A stretch of 64,000 nt of DNA, taken from Sphingomonas sanguinis (GTDB lineage Bacteria; Pseudomonadota; Alphaproteobacteria; Sphingomonadales; Sphingomonadaceae). A model generated the notes under the pieces. It made no database searches and was not told the origin of the DNA. It worked only from the letters and a program-made list of their open reading frames with translations. The DNA lies in assembly GCF_019297835.1 (NCBI RefSeq), contig NZ_CP079203.1:531001-595000 (forward strand), in the 5' to 3' direction. Positions 44,388-53,715 of the stretch are shown piece by piece. The position numbers and the translations under genes were made by a program. Within the stretch, counting starts at the first letter, position 1. The number at the start of each line of letters is the position of its first letter.

Positions 44388-45616
44388 ATCTTCACTCCCA
44401 TCGCGTCGGCGACGGTGAAGATGTCCTTGTCACCGCGGCCCGAGATATTGACGAGCGCGATCTGGTCGCGGTCCATGGTCGGGGCGCGCTTGATGAGCCC
44501 CGCCAACGCATGGCTGCTCTCCAGCGCGGGAATGATCCCCTCGATCTTGCAGCACAGCTGGAACGCCTCAAGCGCCTCGGTGTCGGTGATGCCCTCATAG
44601 ACGACACGACCGGTATCGTTCAGCCAGCTATGCTCCGGCCCGATGCCCGGATAGTCGAGCCCCGCCGAGATCGAATGCGCCTCGGCGATCTGGCCGTCTT
44701 CATCCTGCAGCAGATAGGTCTTGTTGCCGTGCAGGATACCGGGCTTGCCGCCGGTCAGGCTGGCGGCGTGCTGCGTCGTCGACAGGCCATGGCCCGCCGC
44801 TTCGATGCCCAGCATCTTGACCTCGGGATCGTCGAGGAACGGGTGGAACATGCCGATCGCGTTCGATCCGCCGCCGACCGAGGCGACCAGCAGATCGGGC
44901 AGGCGCCCTTCGGCCTCCAGCATCTGGGCGCGCGATTCGCTGCCGATCACCGACTGGAAGTCGCGAACCATCTCCGGGTAGGGATGCGGGCCTGCCGCCG
45001 TGCCGATGATGTAGAAGGTGTCGTGGACATTGGCGACCCAGTGACGCAGCGCCTCGTTCATCGCATCCTTCAGCGTCTGCGCGCCTGACGTGACCGACTG
45101 CACCTCCGCGCCGAGCAGCTTCATGCGAAAGACGTTGGGCGCCTGACGCTCGATATCGCGCGCGCCCATGAAGATGGTGCAGGGCAGGCCGAAGCGCGCC
45201 GCCACGGTCGCGGTCGCGACCCCATGCTGGCCCGCGCCGGTTTCGGCGATGATGCGTGTCTTGCCCATCCGCTTGGCGAGCAGGATCTGGCCGATGCAAT
45301 TGTTGATCTTGTGCGCGCCGGTGTGGTTCAGCTCTTCGCGCTTGAAATAGACCTTCGGCCCCTTTTCGTCGGGCGCCTGCTCGCGGAGCAACTCGGTCAT
45401 GCGCTCGGCATAATACATCGGGCTGGGACGGCCGACATAATGCGTCATCAGGCTGTCGAACTCGGCCTTGAAGGCCGGATCGACCTGCGATGCGCGATAT
45501 TCGCGCTCCAGGTCGAGGATCAGCGGCATCAGCGTCTCGGCGACATAGCGGCCGCCATAGTCACCGAAATGGCCACGCTCGTCGGGCTGGGCGCGGAAGG
45601 AGTTGGGGGCGTTCAT
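44384..45616 (-). CDS. trpB: Tryptophan synthase beta subunit
   Basis: This 410-residue PLP enzyme condenses indole with serine. [19 protein letters not shown] holds the PLP Lys (near 100), [20 protein letters not shown] and [17 protein letters not shown] (phosphate binding) follow, and the C-terminus has [17 protein letters not shown]. Tandem ATGs at 45619 and 45616 are both possible; AAGGA lies seven bases from the second, which I use. It overlaps trpA by four bases and starts 48 bases after trpF. Confidence 0.98.
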   Translation of the reverse strand: MNAPNSFRAQPDERGHFGDYGGRYVAETLMPLILDLEREYRASQVDPAFKAEFDSLMTHYVGRPSPMYYAERMTELLREQAPDEKGPKVYFKREELNHTGAHKINNCIGQILLAKRMGKTRIIAETGAGQHGVATATVAARFGLPCTIFMGARDIERQAPNVFRMKLLGAEVQSVTSGAQTLKDAMNEALRHWVANVHDTFYIIGTAAGPHPYPEMVRDFQSVIGSESRAQMLEAEGRLPDLLVASVGGGSNAIGMFHPFLDDPEVKMLGIEAAGHGLSTTQHAASLTGGKPGILHGNKTYLLQDEDGQIAEAHSISAGLDYPGIGPEHSWLNDTGRVVYEGITDTEALEAFQLCCKIEGIIPALESSHALAGLIKRAPTMDRDQIALVNISGRGDKDIFTVADAMGVKM

Positions 45617-45663
45617 CATCTTGTCCTTGAGCGTTGCCGGGGCGACCCCTGCAAACGATCCTG

Positions 45664-46305
45664 TCACTGATTTGTCGCAACGGCTTTAAGGAACGTCGCG
45701 ATCTTGTCCATATCCTTGACGCCCGGCGCGCTTTCGACACCCGACGATATATCGACCAGTGGCGCGCCCGTCCGGCGGATCGCCTCGGCCACATTACCGG
45801 CATCCAGACCACCCGACAAAGCCCAGCGCAGCGGATGGCGAACCCCGTCGAGCAGGCTCCAGTCGAAGCGCAGGCCCATGCCGCCGGGCAGGGACGCGTC
45901 GTCGGGCGTCTTGGCGTCATAGAGGATCAGACTGGCCGCACCCGCATAGTCGCGCGCCTTCTCGACATCCCCGCGCTGCTTGATCGCGACCGCCGCCCAG
46001 ACCTCGCGGTCGAACTTCGAACGGATCGCGGCGACGCGGGCGGGAGCGGTGCGGTGGAGCTGTATCGCATCCAGCATTCCGGCGCGCACCGCGGCTTCCA
46101 GCAGCTGGTCGTCGGGATCGACGAAGACGCCGACCCGCTGGACATGATCGGGCACCCGCCCCGCCAGCCCTGCCGCAGCATCGAAGGTCAGGTGGCGGGG
46201 GGAGGCGGGAAAGAAGACGAACCCGACATGACTGGCGCCACCACCCAGGGCGGCGTCGAGCGTGGCAGGCGTCGTCAGTCCGCAAATCTTGGCAGTAGTC
46301 GGCAT
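45664..46305 (-). CDS. trpF: Phosphoribosylanthranilate isomerase TrpF
   Basis: The 213-residue TIM-barrel protein starts [20 protein letters not shown] with the catalytic Cys and has [42 protein letters not shown] and [18 protein letters not shown], all TrpF signatures. It isomerises phosphoribosylanthranilate in tryptophan synthesis. trpE, trpG, trpC and trpD are not in the window, so the trp pathway is split as is usual in alphaproteobacteria. I see no trp leader peptide upstream. Confidence 0.96.
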   Translation of the reverse strand: MPTTAKICGLTTPATLDAALGGGASHVGFVFFPASPRHLTFDAAAGLAGRVPDHVQRVGVFVDPDDQLLEAAVRAGMLDAIQLHRTAPARVAAIRSKFDREVWAAVAIKQRGDVEKARDYAGAASLILYDAKTPDDASLPGGMGLRFDWSLLDGVRHPLRWALSGGLDAGNVAEAIRRTGAPLVDISSGVESAPGVKDMDKIATFLKAVATNQ

Positions 46306-46341
46306 GATCGTTTCCCGAATGGGAGGGTTCGAAAAACGTGC

Positions 46342-47016
46342 TTAGAGCGTGGCCGCGATCGCGCGTGCGGCGGCATCCGGGTCCTCGGCCTGGGTGATCG
46401 GGCGGCCGATCACCAGGATCGAAGCGCCTGCATCCATCGCCGCGCGTGGGGTCACGACACGCTTCTGGTCGCCGATCACACCATCCGCCGGGCGCACTCC
46501 GGGGACGACGAAAAAGCCCTTGGGCCACGCCTTCTTGACCGCCGCGACCTCCTCGCCCGAGCAGACGATGCCGTCGACGCCTGCTTCGGCCGCCAGATCG
46601 GCAAGGCGGCGGACATGGTCGGCCGGGGAACCGGTGACGCCGGTGTCTGACAGATCGCTGGCGTCGAGGCTGGTCAGCATGGTGACGGCGACCACCTTGG
46701 TCCCGATCGGCGCGGCGGCCTTCGCATCCTCCAGCATGGCGCGGCCGCCGCTGGCATGGACGGTCAGGATGGCGGGGGCGAGGGGGCCCAGCGACTGGAC
46801 CGCCTTGGCCACCGTATTGGGAATATCGTGCAGCTTCAGATCGAGGAAGATGGGCAGGCCGATATGCGCCATCTCACGCACGCCGGTCGCGCCGTGCGCG
46901 CAGAAGAATTCCAGACCCAGCTTCAAGCCGCCGACATGATGGCGGACCTTTTGCGCCAGCGTCTGGGCGCGGGCCAGATCGGGCGTGTCGATGGCGACGT
47001 AGATGCGATTGCTCAT
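46342..47016 (-). CDS. pyrF: Orotidine 5'-phosphate decarboxylase
   Basis: The 224-residue protein begins MSNRIYVAIDTPDLARAQTL. PIFLDLKLHDIPNTVAKAV contains the Asp-Lys-Asp catalytic array near 60-70, and VVPGVRPADG and VIGRPITQAEDPDAAARAI bind phosphate. It catalyses the last step of UMP synthesis. The ATG at 47016 matches the family start. It lies seven bases after lapA and 36 before trpF, so it may be transcribed with both. Confidence 0.96.
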   Translation of the reverse strand: MSNRIYVAIDTPDLARAQTLAQKVRHHVGGLKLGLEFFCAHGATGVREMAHIGLPIFLDLKLHDIPNTVAKAVQSLGPLAPAILTVHASGGRAMLEDAKAAAPIGTKVVAVTMLTSLDASDLSDTGVTGSPADHVRRLADLAAEAGVDGIVCSGEEVAAVKKAWPKGFFVVPGVRPADGVIGDQKRVVTPRAAMDAGASILVIGRPITQAEDPDAAARAIAATL

Positions 47017-47023
47017 GAAGGGA

Positions 47024-47332
47024 TCAGACCGTCGGCTGGGTGGTGGTGACAGGGGCGACCGGGGCGACATAGGCACTGGTTTCGGCCGACACGGCGGCCA
47101 GCGAACGCTCGGCCGCGCTCAACCGCTGGCGCAGCTTCCAGCGCGCGGCATGTTGCCAGATCAGCGTGGGTACCAGGCCCAGCAGGAAGGTCAGGAAGAG
47201 CAGCAGCGGCAGGTTCACGTCCGCGACCAGCCCGCCGACCAGCCGGATCGGTACGGTCGTCCAGTTCCCCAGCGTGAAGGCTGCGGCCAGAAAGGCCAGC
47301 AGGCACCAGAATAGCATTTTCAGGAACTGCAT
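47024..47332 (-). CDS. LapA-family (DUF1049) small membrane protein
   Basis: This 102-residue protein has two membrane helices (LFWCLLAFLAAAFTLGNW and LPLLLFLTFLLGLVPTLIWQ) followed by a cytoplasmic basic helix (RWKLRQRLSAAERSLAA) and a Thr/Pro/Val tail. This is the LapA/DUF1049 layout; LapA helps control LpxC and LPS levels in enterobacteria. It sits upstream of pyrF, as commonly found. A hairpin covers part of its ribosome binding site. Confidence 0.88.
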   Translation of the reverse strand: MQFLKMLFWCLLAFLAAAFTLGNWTTVPIRLVGGLVADVNLPLLLFLTFLLGLVPTLIWQHAARWKLRQRLSAAERSLAAVSAETSAYVAPVAPVTTTQPTV

Positions 47333-47340
47333 GGGTTTCT

Positions 47341-47365
47341 CCGCATCACCGGTTCGGCGATGCGG
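47341..47365 (-). other. Hairpin touching the lapA ribosome binding site
   Basis: CCGCATC / GATGCGG with two further inner pairs forms a stem eight bases before the lapA start codon; two bases of its GGAGA ribosome site are in the stem. It lies after the patatin gene and could be a weak terminator. Confidence 0.35.
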
Positions 47366-47396
47366 TCTAGCGGCGTTGACCGGGCATGACCAGCCT

Positions 47397-49679
47397 TCAG
47401 CCGATCTCCCGGCGAAGCGAGGCGATCAGCGGCGCGATGGCGGTCAGCCGCTCTTCTTCCTCGTCCAGAATGGCGAGGAAAGCCCGGCGCTTGAAGGCCG
47501 CCACCGCGCCCGGTTTCAGCCGGATGGTCGAGGGAAGGGTGGAGACGGCGATGTCGATCATCCGCTCCGCCCCGTGTAGGCGCCCCCAGAGATAGTCGTT
47601 CTCGCGGTAACTGCGGCTGAAGAACGCGCCGAAGGTCAGGAACTGGATGCCCTTCAACGTCGCTTCCGCGCCCCCGGCGCGAATGGCGGTGGCGTCGTCG
47701 GGCGAGATACGGTCGACCTTGATCGGGTCGAACTCGTCCAGCCCCTCGCCCTGAAGCAGCGGCAGTGTCGCCACGTCGAAATACGGAAAACCCAGATAGG
47801 TGAGTAGCAACGTCCGCCGCGCCGTGCGGGGAAGGCCCGCAAAGGCGGCGGCCAGCCGCGCATCGGTTTCGCCGTCCAGCCGGATCAGATCGAGCCGCGC
47901 CTCCAGTCGATCAAGTATGGGGCCACCATCATCGCGAATGGCGCGGATATCCTCAGCCCATTCGGTCAGCGACGTGCCACTCTGCCGCTCCAGAAACTCG
48001 GCCAGCGATTCGTAGATGGCGTCGCGCACAGGGGCCAGTTCCGCCTCGCTATGCTCCGCCTCCAGCTCGGTCAGCCGCCGGGCGAGCAGTCGAAGCCGCC
48101 GGATGCGATAGCCGAGGTCGAACGCGCGAAGGAAGGTGCGGGCGCCGTTGCTCGATCCGCCAGCGAAGTTGATCGCCTCGCCGCCGACATGGCGGCTGGC
48201 GATGGTCCGCTCGATCATCGCGCGCAGGTGGCGGCGTCGTGGCTGGCCGTCATCGCCCATCGCCTCGGCCAGGATCGTCGTCATGCCGTCGATGACGTTG
48301 GCCAGCTTCAGATGGCCATAAGCGGCATAGCTGAACCCGGCCTTCGCGGCGGCGGCCGCCTGCGCGCGAACCCGCCATGAGGCAAGGCGCGCAGCGGTCG
48401 GGCGGTCGAGGAAGAAGGTGCCGCCAAACAGCTGCTCGATCTCCTGCTCCACCTCCTCGCGGATCGCGGCAAGGATCGCCTGCATCCGGTCGATCCGGCC
48501 CGAGCGGGCGGCGATCGCCTCCAGATTGTCGCGGATCGGCTGCTGGCGGGGCAACTCGCTGATGGCGCCGATGATCGTCTGGAAGAAGCCGGGATGGCCG
48601 CCGCCGCCGGGAAGGCGGAAATGCATCCCCGGAAACGGATCGATATAGACAAAGCGGCGATCGACCTGACGCCGCGCCGGGCGGCGGCCAAGGGCGTCGA
48701 TGGCGGGGCGGAAGGGCGCATTTACCAGCACCGATCCGTCGATCAGCACCGCCTTGTCCGCCGCGCCCGCCGCATGATGGCGGGGCAGCACGCGGCGCAG
48801 GAAGTCGTCCCGCTCGGGCCAGTCCTGTTCGCGCGCCGCCAGCACCCGGTCGAGTTCGGCCACGGTGAAGGGCGGGAAGGCACCGGGGAAGCTCGACGTC
48901 GCCCGCGCCGCGAAGACCAGTTCGGGGATCGCCGCCAGCGTGCCGCCGCCGCTGTCGGTGAAGTCGACGACCATGCGATGCTCGGTCTCCACCACCTCGC
49001 TCGGGGAATGAAGCCGCAGTCGCTGGGGCTGGCCGGTAAAGTCGGTCACGGTGACGAACAGGTCGAGGGGCTGGCCGGGCGGCAGCAGCCTCTTGCCCGC
49101 CGGGGCCTGCGCCATGCGGTCGAACGCCTCCAGCAACCGCCCGGTGAAATCGTCAGCGGAAAAGGGCGGCTCGAACCAGCGTGATCGGATCAAATGGCCG
49201 AGCTTGAAACGGACCTCATCGCGTGTGTCTTCGTCCAGCGCCTCGACCTTCTCGCCGCTTCGCCCCGCCGCCATCCAGGCGATCGGCAGCGCCCACATCT
49301 TGGAAAAGCGCGAGGTTGGCGCGGCTTCGGGGGCGATCAGCGATTCGATATCCGCCGCCTCCAGCCAGAGGTCGGTCAGCGGGTCGAGCGACTGGCCGGT
49401 CGACATGGCGTGGCCGAGAAAAATTCCGTTGATCCCGCCGGCACTGGCACCCGCGATGATGTCGGCCAGGATGCGGACCCGGACGCCCCCGCGCTCCGCC
49501 ATCTCGTCGAGCAGATCGTGATAGACCGCATCCACCGCTGAGGCTGGGGGATCGCCCTCATGCGAGGCGCGGCTGGCGCGTACAACCCGCCAAATTTCCT
49601 TGGTGATCCCGTGCATGTAGACGGCCAGACTGATCCCGCCATAACAGACCAGCGCCAGCCGCAGCTCCTTTTCACGCAT
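47397..49679 (-). CDS. Patatin-related phospholipase-like protein
   Basis: This 760-residue protein belongs to the large patatin-related group (TIGR03607 type). The N-terminus reads MREKELRLALVCYGGISLAV, the nucleophile elbow IIAGASAGGINGIFLGHAM (GxSxG, Ser near 80) follows and the catalytic Asp is in LIDGSVLVNAPF. There is no signal peptide. An ATG at 49703 would add eight residues; the one at 49679 forms a TGATG overlap with the endonuclease gene stop and matches the conserved start. Proteins of this class hydrolyse lipid acyl chains; the substrate here is unknown. Confidence 0.88.
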   Translation of the reverse strand: MREKELRLALVCYGGISLAVYMHGITKEIWRVVRASRASHEGDPPASAVDAVYHDLLDEMAERGGVRVRILADIIAGASAGGINGIFLGHAMSTGQSLDPLTDLWLEAADIESLIAPEAAPTSRFSKMWALPIAWMAAGRSGEKVEALDEDTRDEVRFKLGHLIRSRWFEPPFSADDFTGRLLEAFDRMAQAPAGKRLLPPGQPLDLFVTVTDFTGQPQRLRLHSPSEVVETEHRMVVDFTDSGGGTLAAIPELVFAARATSSFPGAFPPFTVAELDRVLAAREQDWPERDDFLRRVLPRHHAAGAADKAVLIDGSVLVNAPFRPAIDALGRRPARRQVDRRFVYIDPFPGMHFRLPGGGGHPGFFQTIIGAISELPRQQPIRDNLEAIAARSGRIDRMQAILAAIREEVEQEIEQLFGGTFFLDRPTAARLASWRVRAQAAAAAKAGFSYAAYGHLKLANVIDGMTTILAEAMGDDGQPRRRHLRAMIERTIASRHVGGEAINFAGGSSNGARTFLRAFDLGYRIRRLRLLARRLTELEAEHSEAELAPVRDAIYESLAEFLERQSGTSLTEWAEDIRAIRDDGGPILDRLEARLDLIRLDGETDARLAAAFAGLPRTARRTLLLTYLGFPYFDVATLPLLQGEGLDEFDPIKVDRISPDDATAIRAGGAEATLKGIQFLTFGAFFSRSYRENDYLWGRLHGAERMIDIAVSTLPSTIRLKPGAVAAFKRRAFLAILDEEEERLTAIAPLIASLRREIG

Positions 49680-50374
49680 CAGCGCGGACCGATCGTCGCC
49701 CATATGGGCAAATGGTCGGAGGCTCGCCGCGACATCGGCGTCGCATGCACACCGCAGGCCCCGATCTTCAACTCCGGCGACACCATGATCCGGTCAAGCC
49801 GCCCGATCGGCCGTCTTGCGTGGAAGCTCGGCCCCGTCTCCGCCACGGCGAAATCGCGGCAAAAGTCCTTCAGGCACCCTGCCGCGCGGGTCCATTCGTT
49901 CAGGTCGCCCATCATGACGGTCGGGTGCCGGTGTACGCAGCTGGAAAGATGCGCAAGAATCGCTGCCGCCTGCCGCCGCCGCCACAGGCCCGACAGGTCA
50001 AGATGCATGCCCACGACGCGGATCACCCCGGCCTTTGTCCGCAGATCGGCCATCACCGCCCCGCGCGGCTCTAGCGAGGGCAGGTGGATCGCCTCGAAGT
50101 CCAGAACCTGCGTGCTCTTGCGCACCAGGATCGTGTTGCCGTGCCAGCCCATCGAACGGGCCTTCATGCCATAGACGATGGGCTTCCAATCGCTGTGGTC
50201 GTCGAGCAGGTGAAGCGGGATCACGCCTTCGCGTTCGCCGAAGCGACGATCCGCCTCCTGAAGGGCGATGACATCGGCATCGACCTCGCGCAGTACGTCC
50301 AGGATACGATCGGGATTGCGCCTCCGGTCCGCGCCGATCCCTTTTCGGATATTGTAGCTGGCGACCTTGATCAT
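49679..50374 (-). CDS. Endonuclease/exonuclease/phosphatase family protein
   Basis: This 231-residue protein starts MIKVASYNIRKGIGADRRRN and has VIALQEADRRFG, VVGMHLDLSGLW, VMMGDLNEW and RASDHLPIWATI, the metal and catalytic residues of the EEP fold. Members include nucleases, sphingomyelinases and phosphoinositide phosphatases. There is no signal peptide. The stop codon overlaps the patatin-like start by one base, so the two are translated together. Substrate is unknown; a lipid or nucleic acid are both possible. Confidence 0.9.
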   Translation of the reverse strand: MIKVASYNIRKGIGADRRRNPDRILDVLREVDADVIALQEADRRFGEREGVIPLHLLDDHSDWKPIVYGMKARSMGWHGNTILVRKSTQVLDFEAIHLPSLEPRGAVMADLRTKAGVIRVVGMHLDLSGLWRRRQAAAILAHLSSCVHRHPTVMMGDLNEWTRAAGCLKDFCRDFAVAETGPSFHARRPIGRLDRIMVSPELKIGACGVHATPMSRRASDHLPIWATIGPR

Positions 50375-50429
50375 TCCGCCACTGTAACGCAGTGCCGGGC
50401 TTTTGGTGCCAATTTCGAACGGAGGGAAA

Positions 50430-50504
<75 letters not shown>

Positions 50505-50523
50505 GTTGCCGATCCCCCTAGCG

Positions 50524-51387
50524 TCAAGACACGCCGAAGGTCCAGCCCTCCGTTTGCGCGACGTGGTGCGTGAGGCACGCCGGATGCCAAAGATCGTCAC
50601 GCGTCACGCTCGCCCGAAGCCACGCTGCCGTCAGGATCGCGTCGGTGGTGTGGTCGTCATAGCGGTTGAGCGGATCGTGCGGCTGGCTTCCCAAGGCGGT
50701 CAGGGCATCGTCGAGCGCCTCGGCGCTTCGCATCTTGCTTCGTCCGCGCGGTCGTCCGGCGTCCCGGGCGGCAATCGATGTGTAGATTTCGACGACCAGC
50801 GCGCCGGAGGGTGGTGATGGGTCGAACGGCCAGATGGCCATGCGCCCGTCCAGACGCCGGAGCAGGCGCATCCCGGCAAAGCTTGCCTTGGCCACCTGCG
50901 ACGCGCCAATGGCGTCATAAACGGTCGACGGCTTTCTCCCGCCATCAGTCGCGATCTCGCAAGTCCGCCAGTGCAGGAAATCCGCCTTCCGCCCGTCCGC
51001 CGCCCCGAAATAGAAATGCCTGCCGCGCCGCGCTTCCAGAAAGCTACGCGCGCCAAGATCGGGATCGTCGCTGCTGTCATCGACATAGGCCCAGAGCGCT
51101 CGCGCATCGGCGGTCGGCGGATCGCCGGGCAAATGCGCGCCCCGTGCGACGAAAGGCGCCGAAAAGCTGAAGTCGAAGCCGATCAGCAGCGGCTCGTCGG
51201 CCCGTGCCAGCAGCCACTCGGCAACGCCCTCGCGCGACCAAGCCCTGCCCGGCGGCGCGACGATCCTGGGGGCGGAGTTGCCTGTCGAGCAAAGCGCGAC
51301 CTGGATGCCGGGGTGGGCCGTACCATGCGCGCCGGACCAGTCGATCGCGACGAACCCGCAGAACCGATCAGCCGCGACGGTCATCAT
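50524..51387 (-). CDS. DUF429-like protein
   Basis: This 287-residue protein starts MMTVAADRFCGFVAIDWSGA. The ADWSG-like FVAIDWSGAHG and LLIGFDFSFSAPFVARG segments, plus GALVVEIYTSIAARD and DHTTDAILTAAWLRA, resemble DUF429, a predicted RNase H-like fold with acidic catalytic residues. There is no signal peptide. Its start overlaps the rarA stop region by 20 bases. Tandem ATGs at 51387 and 51384 are possible. Function is unproven. Confidence 0.78.
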   Translation of the reverse strand: MMTVAADRFCGFVAIDWSGAHGTAHPGIQVALCSTGNSAPRIVAPPGRAWSREGVAEWLLARADEPLLIGFDFSFSAPFVARGAHLPGDPPTADARALWAYVDDSSDDPDLGARSFLEARRGRHFYFGAADGRKADFLHWRTCEIATDGGRKPSTVYDAIGASQVAKASFAGMRLLRRLDGRMAIWPFDPSPPSGALVVEIYTSIAARDAGRPRGRSKMRSAEALDDALTALGSQPHDPLNRYDDHTTDAILTAAWLRASVTRDDLWHPACLTHHVAQTEGWTFGVS

Positions 51388-52717
51388 TGCCGTCCTGCAA
51401 GGCGCGGCGGCGCTCGTCCCACCAGGCCATGCGCTCGGCGATCCGTTTCTCCAGCCCGCGCCCGGACGGCTCGTAGAAGCTCTGCGGCGGCAGCTCGTCC
51501 GGCCAGTAATTCGCGCCCGAAAACCCGCCATCGGCGTCATGGTCGTACTGATAGCCCGCCCCATAACCGATCTGTTTCATCAGCTTCGTCGGCGCATTCA
51601 GGATGTTGGCGGGCGGCATCAGCGATCCGGTTTCCTTCGCGGTGCGCCACGCCTGCTTCTGCGCCTTATAGGCCGCGTTCGACTTGGGCGCGGTTGCGAG
51701 ATACAGGCACGCCTGCACGATCGCCAACTCCCCTTCAGGCGAGCCGAGAAACTCATAGGCATCCTTGGCCGCAAGGCACTGCGTCAGCGCCTGGGGGTCT
51801 GCCAGGCCGATATCCTCAATCGCGGTCCGGGTCAGGCGGCGCAGCACGTAAAGCGGCTCCTCACCCGCCGTCAGCATCCGCGCAAGATAATAGACCGCGG
51901 CCTGCGGGTCCGATCCACGGATCGACTTATGCAGCGCCGAAATCAGATTGTAATGCCCCTCGCGATCCTTGTCATAGACCGCGACCCGGCGTTGCAGGAA
52001 CGCCGACAGCCCAGCGGCGTCGAGCGGTTCGGGCAGGTCGACGGCGAACAGCGTCTCCGCCTGATTGAGCAGGAACCGCCCGTCACCGTCCGCACTCGCC
52101 AGCAGTGCATCACGGGCGGGGGCGTGCAGGGGCAGGGGACGCTCCATCAGCACCTCCGCGCGCTCCAGCAATTGCTCCAACGCGGGCTGGCCCAGCCGGT
52201 GTAGGATCAGCACCTGCGCGCGGCTTAGCAAAGCGGCGTTGAGTTCGAAGGAAGGGTTCTCGGTCGTCGCACCGACCAGCGTCACCGTGCCGTCCTCGAC
52301 AAAGGGCAGGAAGCCGTCCTGCTGGGCGCGGTTGAAGCGGTGGATCTCGTCCACGAACAACAGGGTCCGCTGACCCAGCCGGGCATGGTCGCGCGCCTCG
52401 GCGAAGACCTTCTTCAGGTCGGCGACACCCGAGAACACCGCCGAGATCGCAGCATAGCGCAACCCCACCTCGGCGGCGAGCAGGCGCGCGATGGTCGTCT
52501 TGCCGGTGCCGGGCGGCCCCCACAGGATCATCGAGGACAATCGCCCGGCCGCGACCATCCGCCCGATCGCTCCCTCCGGCCCGGTCAGGTGATCCTGTCC
52601 TACAACCTCGGCCAGCTTCATCGGGCGCAGACGATCGGCCAGCGGCGCGTCGGCCGAGAGGGAAGGCTGGGCAGGGGCGGGGTCCATACCCGCAAAAAGA
52701 TCGGCCATGACGGTCAT
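51368..52717 (-). CDS. rarA: Replication-associated recombination protein RarA (MgsA)
   Basis: This 449-residue AAA+ ATPase, related to clamp-loader subunits, starts MTVMADLFAGMDPAPAQPSL. It has DHLTGPEGAIGRMV, Walker A ILWGPPGTGKTTIARLL, Walker B TLLFVDEIHRFNRAQQDGFL, and TLVGATTENPSFELN with the sensor/arginine finger region. RarA acts at stalled replication forks and interacts with SSB. A second in-frame ATG at 52708 is possible. Transcription starts within 120 bases of the divergent padR promoter. Confidence 0.95.
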   Translation of the reverse strand: MTVMADLFAGMDPAPAQPSLSADAPLADRLRPMKLAEVVGQDHLTGPEGAIGRMVAAGRLSSMILWGPPGTGKTTIARLLAAEVGLRYAAISAVFSGVADLKKVFAEARDHARLGQRTLLFVDEIHRFNRAQQDGFLPFVEDGTVTLVGATTENPSFELNAALLSRAQVLILHRLGQPALEQLLERAEVLMERPLPLHAPARDALLASADGDGRFLLNQAETLFAVDLPEPLDAAGLSAFLQRRVAVYDKDREGHYNLISALHKSIRGSDPQAAVYYLARMLTAGEEPLYVLRRLTRTAIEDIGLADPQALTQCLAAKDAYEFLGSPEGELAIVQACLYLATAPKSNAAYKAQKQAWRTAKETGSLMPPANILNAPTKLMKQIGYGAGYQYDHDADGGFSGANYWPDELPPQSFYEPSGRGLEKRIAERMAWWDERRRALQDGNDDRRG

Positions 52718-52751
52718 GTAGGGGCGCCAGCGTCATCCGTCACCTTCTGCA

Positions 52752-52769
52752 ACAAAGATATATCTTTGT
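52752..52769. promoter_or_regulatory. Palindromic operator 1 of the padR gene
   Basis: ACAAAGATATATCTTTGT is a perfect 18-bp palindrome lying just upstream of the putative -35 element of padR. It is likely bound by the PadR protein itself. It also lies 35 bases from the rarA start. Confidence 0.7.
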
Positions 52770-52774
52770 CAGTC

Positions 52775-52802
52775 TTGACGGCCGGTATTCACGATATATC
52801 TT
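52775..52802 (+). promoter_or_regulatory. Putative padR promoter with second operator core
   Basis: TTGACG (52775-52780), 16 bases, TATCTT (52797-52802) resembles a sigma-70 promoter. The -10 overlaps GATATATC (52793-52800), the same core as in operator 1, centred 36 bases further on. Confidence 0.55.
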
Positions 52803-52834
52803 GACCGCATCAAGAACGAATTTGGAGTAGCAAG

Positions 52835-53428
52835 ATGCGACATTTCCACGACCATGGTCACGATCATGGGCAGCGGCATGGCCGGTGGAGCTTTGGGCCG
52901 TTAGAGGTCCAATGGGACTTTGAAGGACCACGAGGCGGACGGCGCGGGCCGGGCGGCGGGCGCAGGGGTCGGATGTTCGACGGCAGCGAACTGCGTCTGG
53001 TCCTTCTGAAGCTAATCGCCGACGAACCGCGCCACGGCTATGACCTGATCCGCGAGATCGAGGCGATGACTGGCGGTGCCTATGCCCCCAGTCCGGGCGT
53101 GATCTATCCGACGATCACGCTGCTCGATGAAATGGGCTTCATCGAGGAGCAACGTTCGGAGGGGGCCAAGAAGCGCTTCGCCGCGACCGATACCGGTCGC
53201 ACCCATTTGGCTCACAATGCCGAGCAGGTCGAGGCTTTGCTGGCACGGCTGCGCGCGCTGGGCGAACACCGCCAGCGGGTCGATGCGGCCCCGATCCGGC
53301 GCGCCATGGGTGGCCTGAAGATGGCAGTGATGGAACGCTTTGCGAGCGGCGATGCCCCGCAGGACATGGTGCATCAGGTCGCCGAGATGATCGACGAACT
53401 CGCGCAGAAAGTGGAGCGCCTGAAATGA
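52835..53428 (+). CDS. PadR-family regulator with His-rich N-terminus (YqjI/NfeR-like)
   Basis: This 197-residue protein starts MRHFHDHGHDHGQRHGRW; seven His in the first 15 residues are followed by a Gly/Arg linker, then a PadR winged helix (LRLVLLKLIADEPRHGYDLI, APSPGVIYPTITLLDEMGFI) and a C-terminal dimerisation helix. The arrangement matches E. coli YqjI (NfeR), a nickel/iron-responsive PadR repressor. It probably represses its own gene, given the flanking palindromes. GGAG lies nine bases before the ATG. It overlaps the DUF2218 gene by four bases. Confidence 0.88.
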   Translation: MRHFHDHGHDHGQRHGRWSFGPLEVQWDFEGPRGGRRGPGGGRRGRMFDGSELRLVLLKLIADEPRHGYDLIREIEAMTGGAYAPSPGVIYPTITLLDEMGFIEEQRSEGAKKRFAATDTGRTHLAHNAEQVEALLARLRALGEHRQRVDAAPIRRAMGGLKMAVMERFASGDAPQDMVHQVAEMIDELAQKVERLK

Positions 53429-53715
53429 GCATTTCCGTTGCCCGCGTGCCGACCCTGTCGGCCAGCCGCTATCTCCAGCAGCTTGCCAAGCACTGGAGCC
53501 ACAAGATGGAGGTGTCCTTCACCGCAGAGGAAGGCACGATCGCGTTCCCCAACGGATCGAGGCTGGAGATGCGCGCCTCCAGCGAGACGCTCGACATCAT
53601 CCTGACCGTGCCGGAGGATGGCGATGTGGCGCGGATGCGGGAGGTCGTCTCCAGCCATCTCGACCGCTTCGCCTTTCGCGAAGCGCCGCTGACCTTCGAC
53701 TGGCGCGACGGCTAA
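53425..53715 (+). CDS. DUF2218 protein
   Basis: This 96-residue protein matches DUF2218: SASRYLQQLAKHWSHKMEVS, TIAFPNGSRLEMRASSETLD, DVARMREVVSSHLDRFAFRE. DUF2218 domains often sit beside siderophore-interacting reductases. Here it is coupled to the PadR gene by a four-base overlap, so it is likely the regulator's target. It is cytoplasmic and has no Cys. It overlaps the convergent glycosyltransferase gene by four bases. Confidence 0.9.
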   Translation: MSISVARVPTLSASRYLQQLAKHWSHKMEVSFTAEEGTIAFPNGSRLEMRASSETLDIILTVPEDGDVARMREVVSSHLDRFAFREAPLTFDWRDG

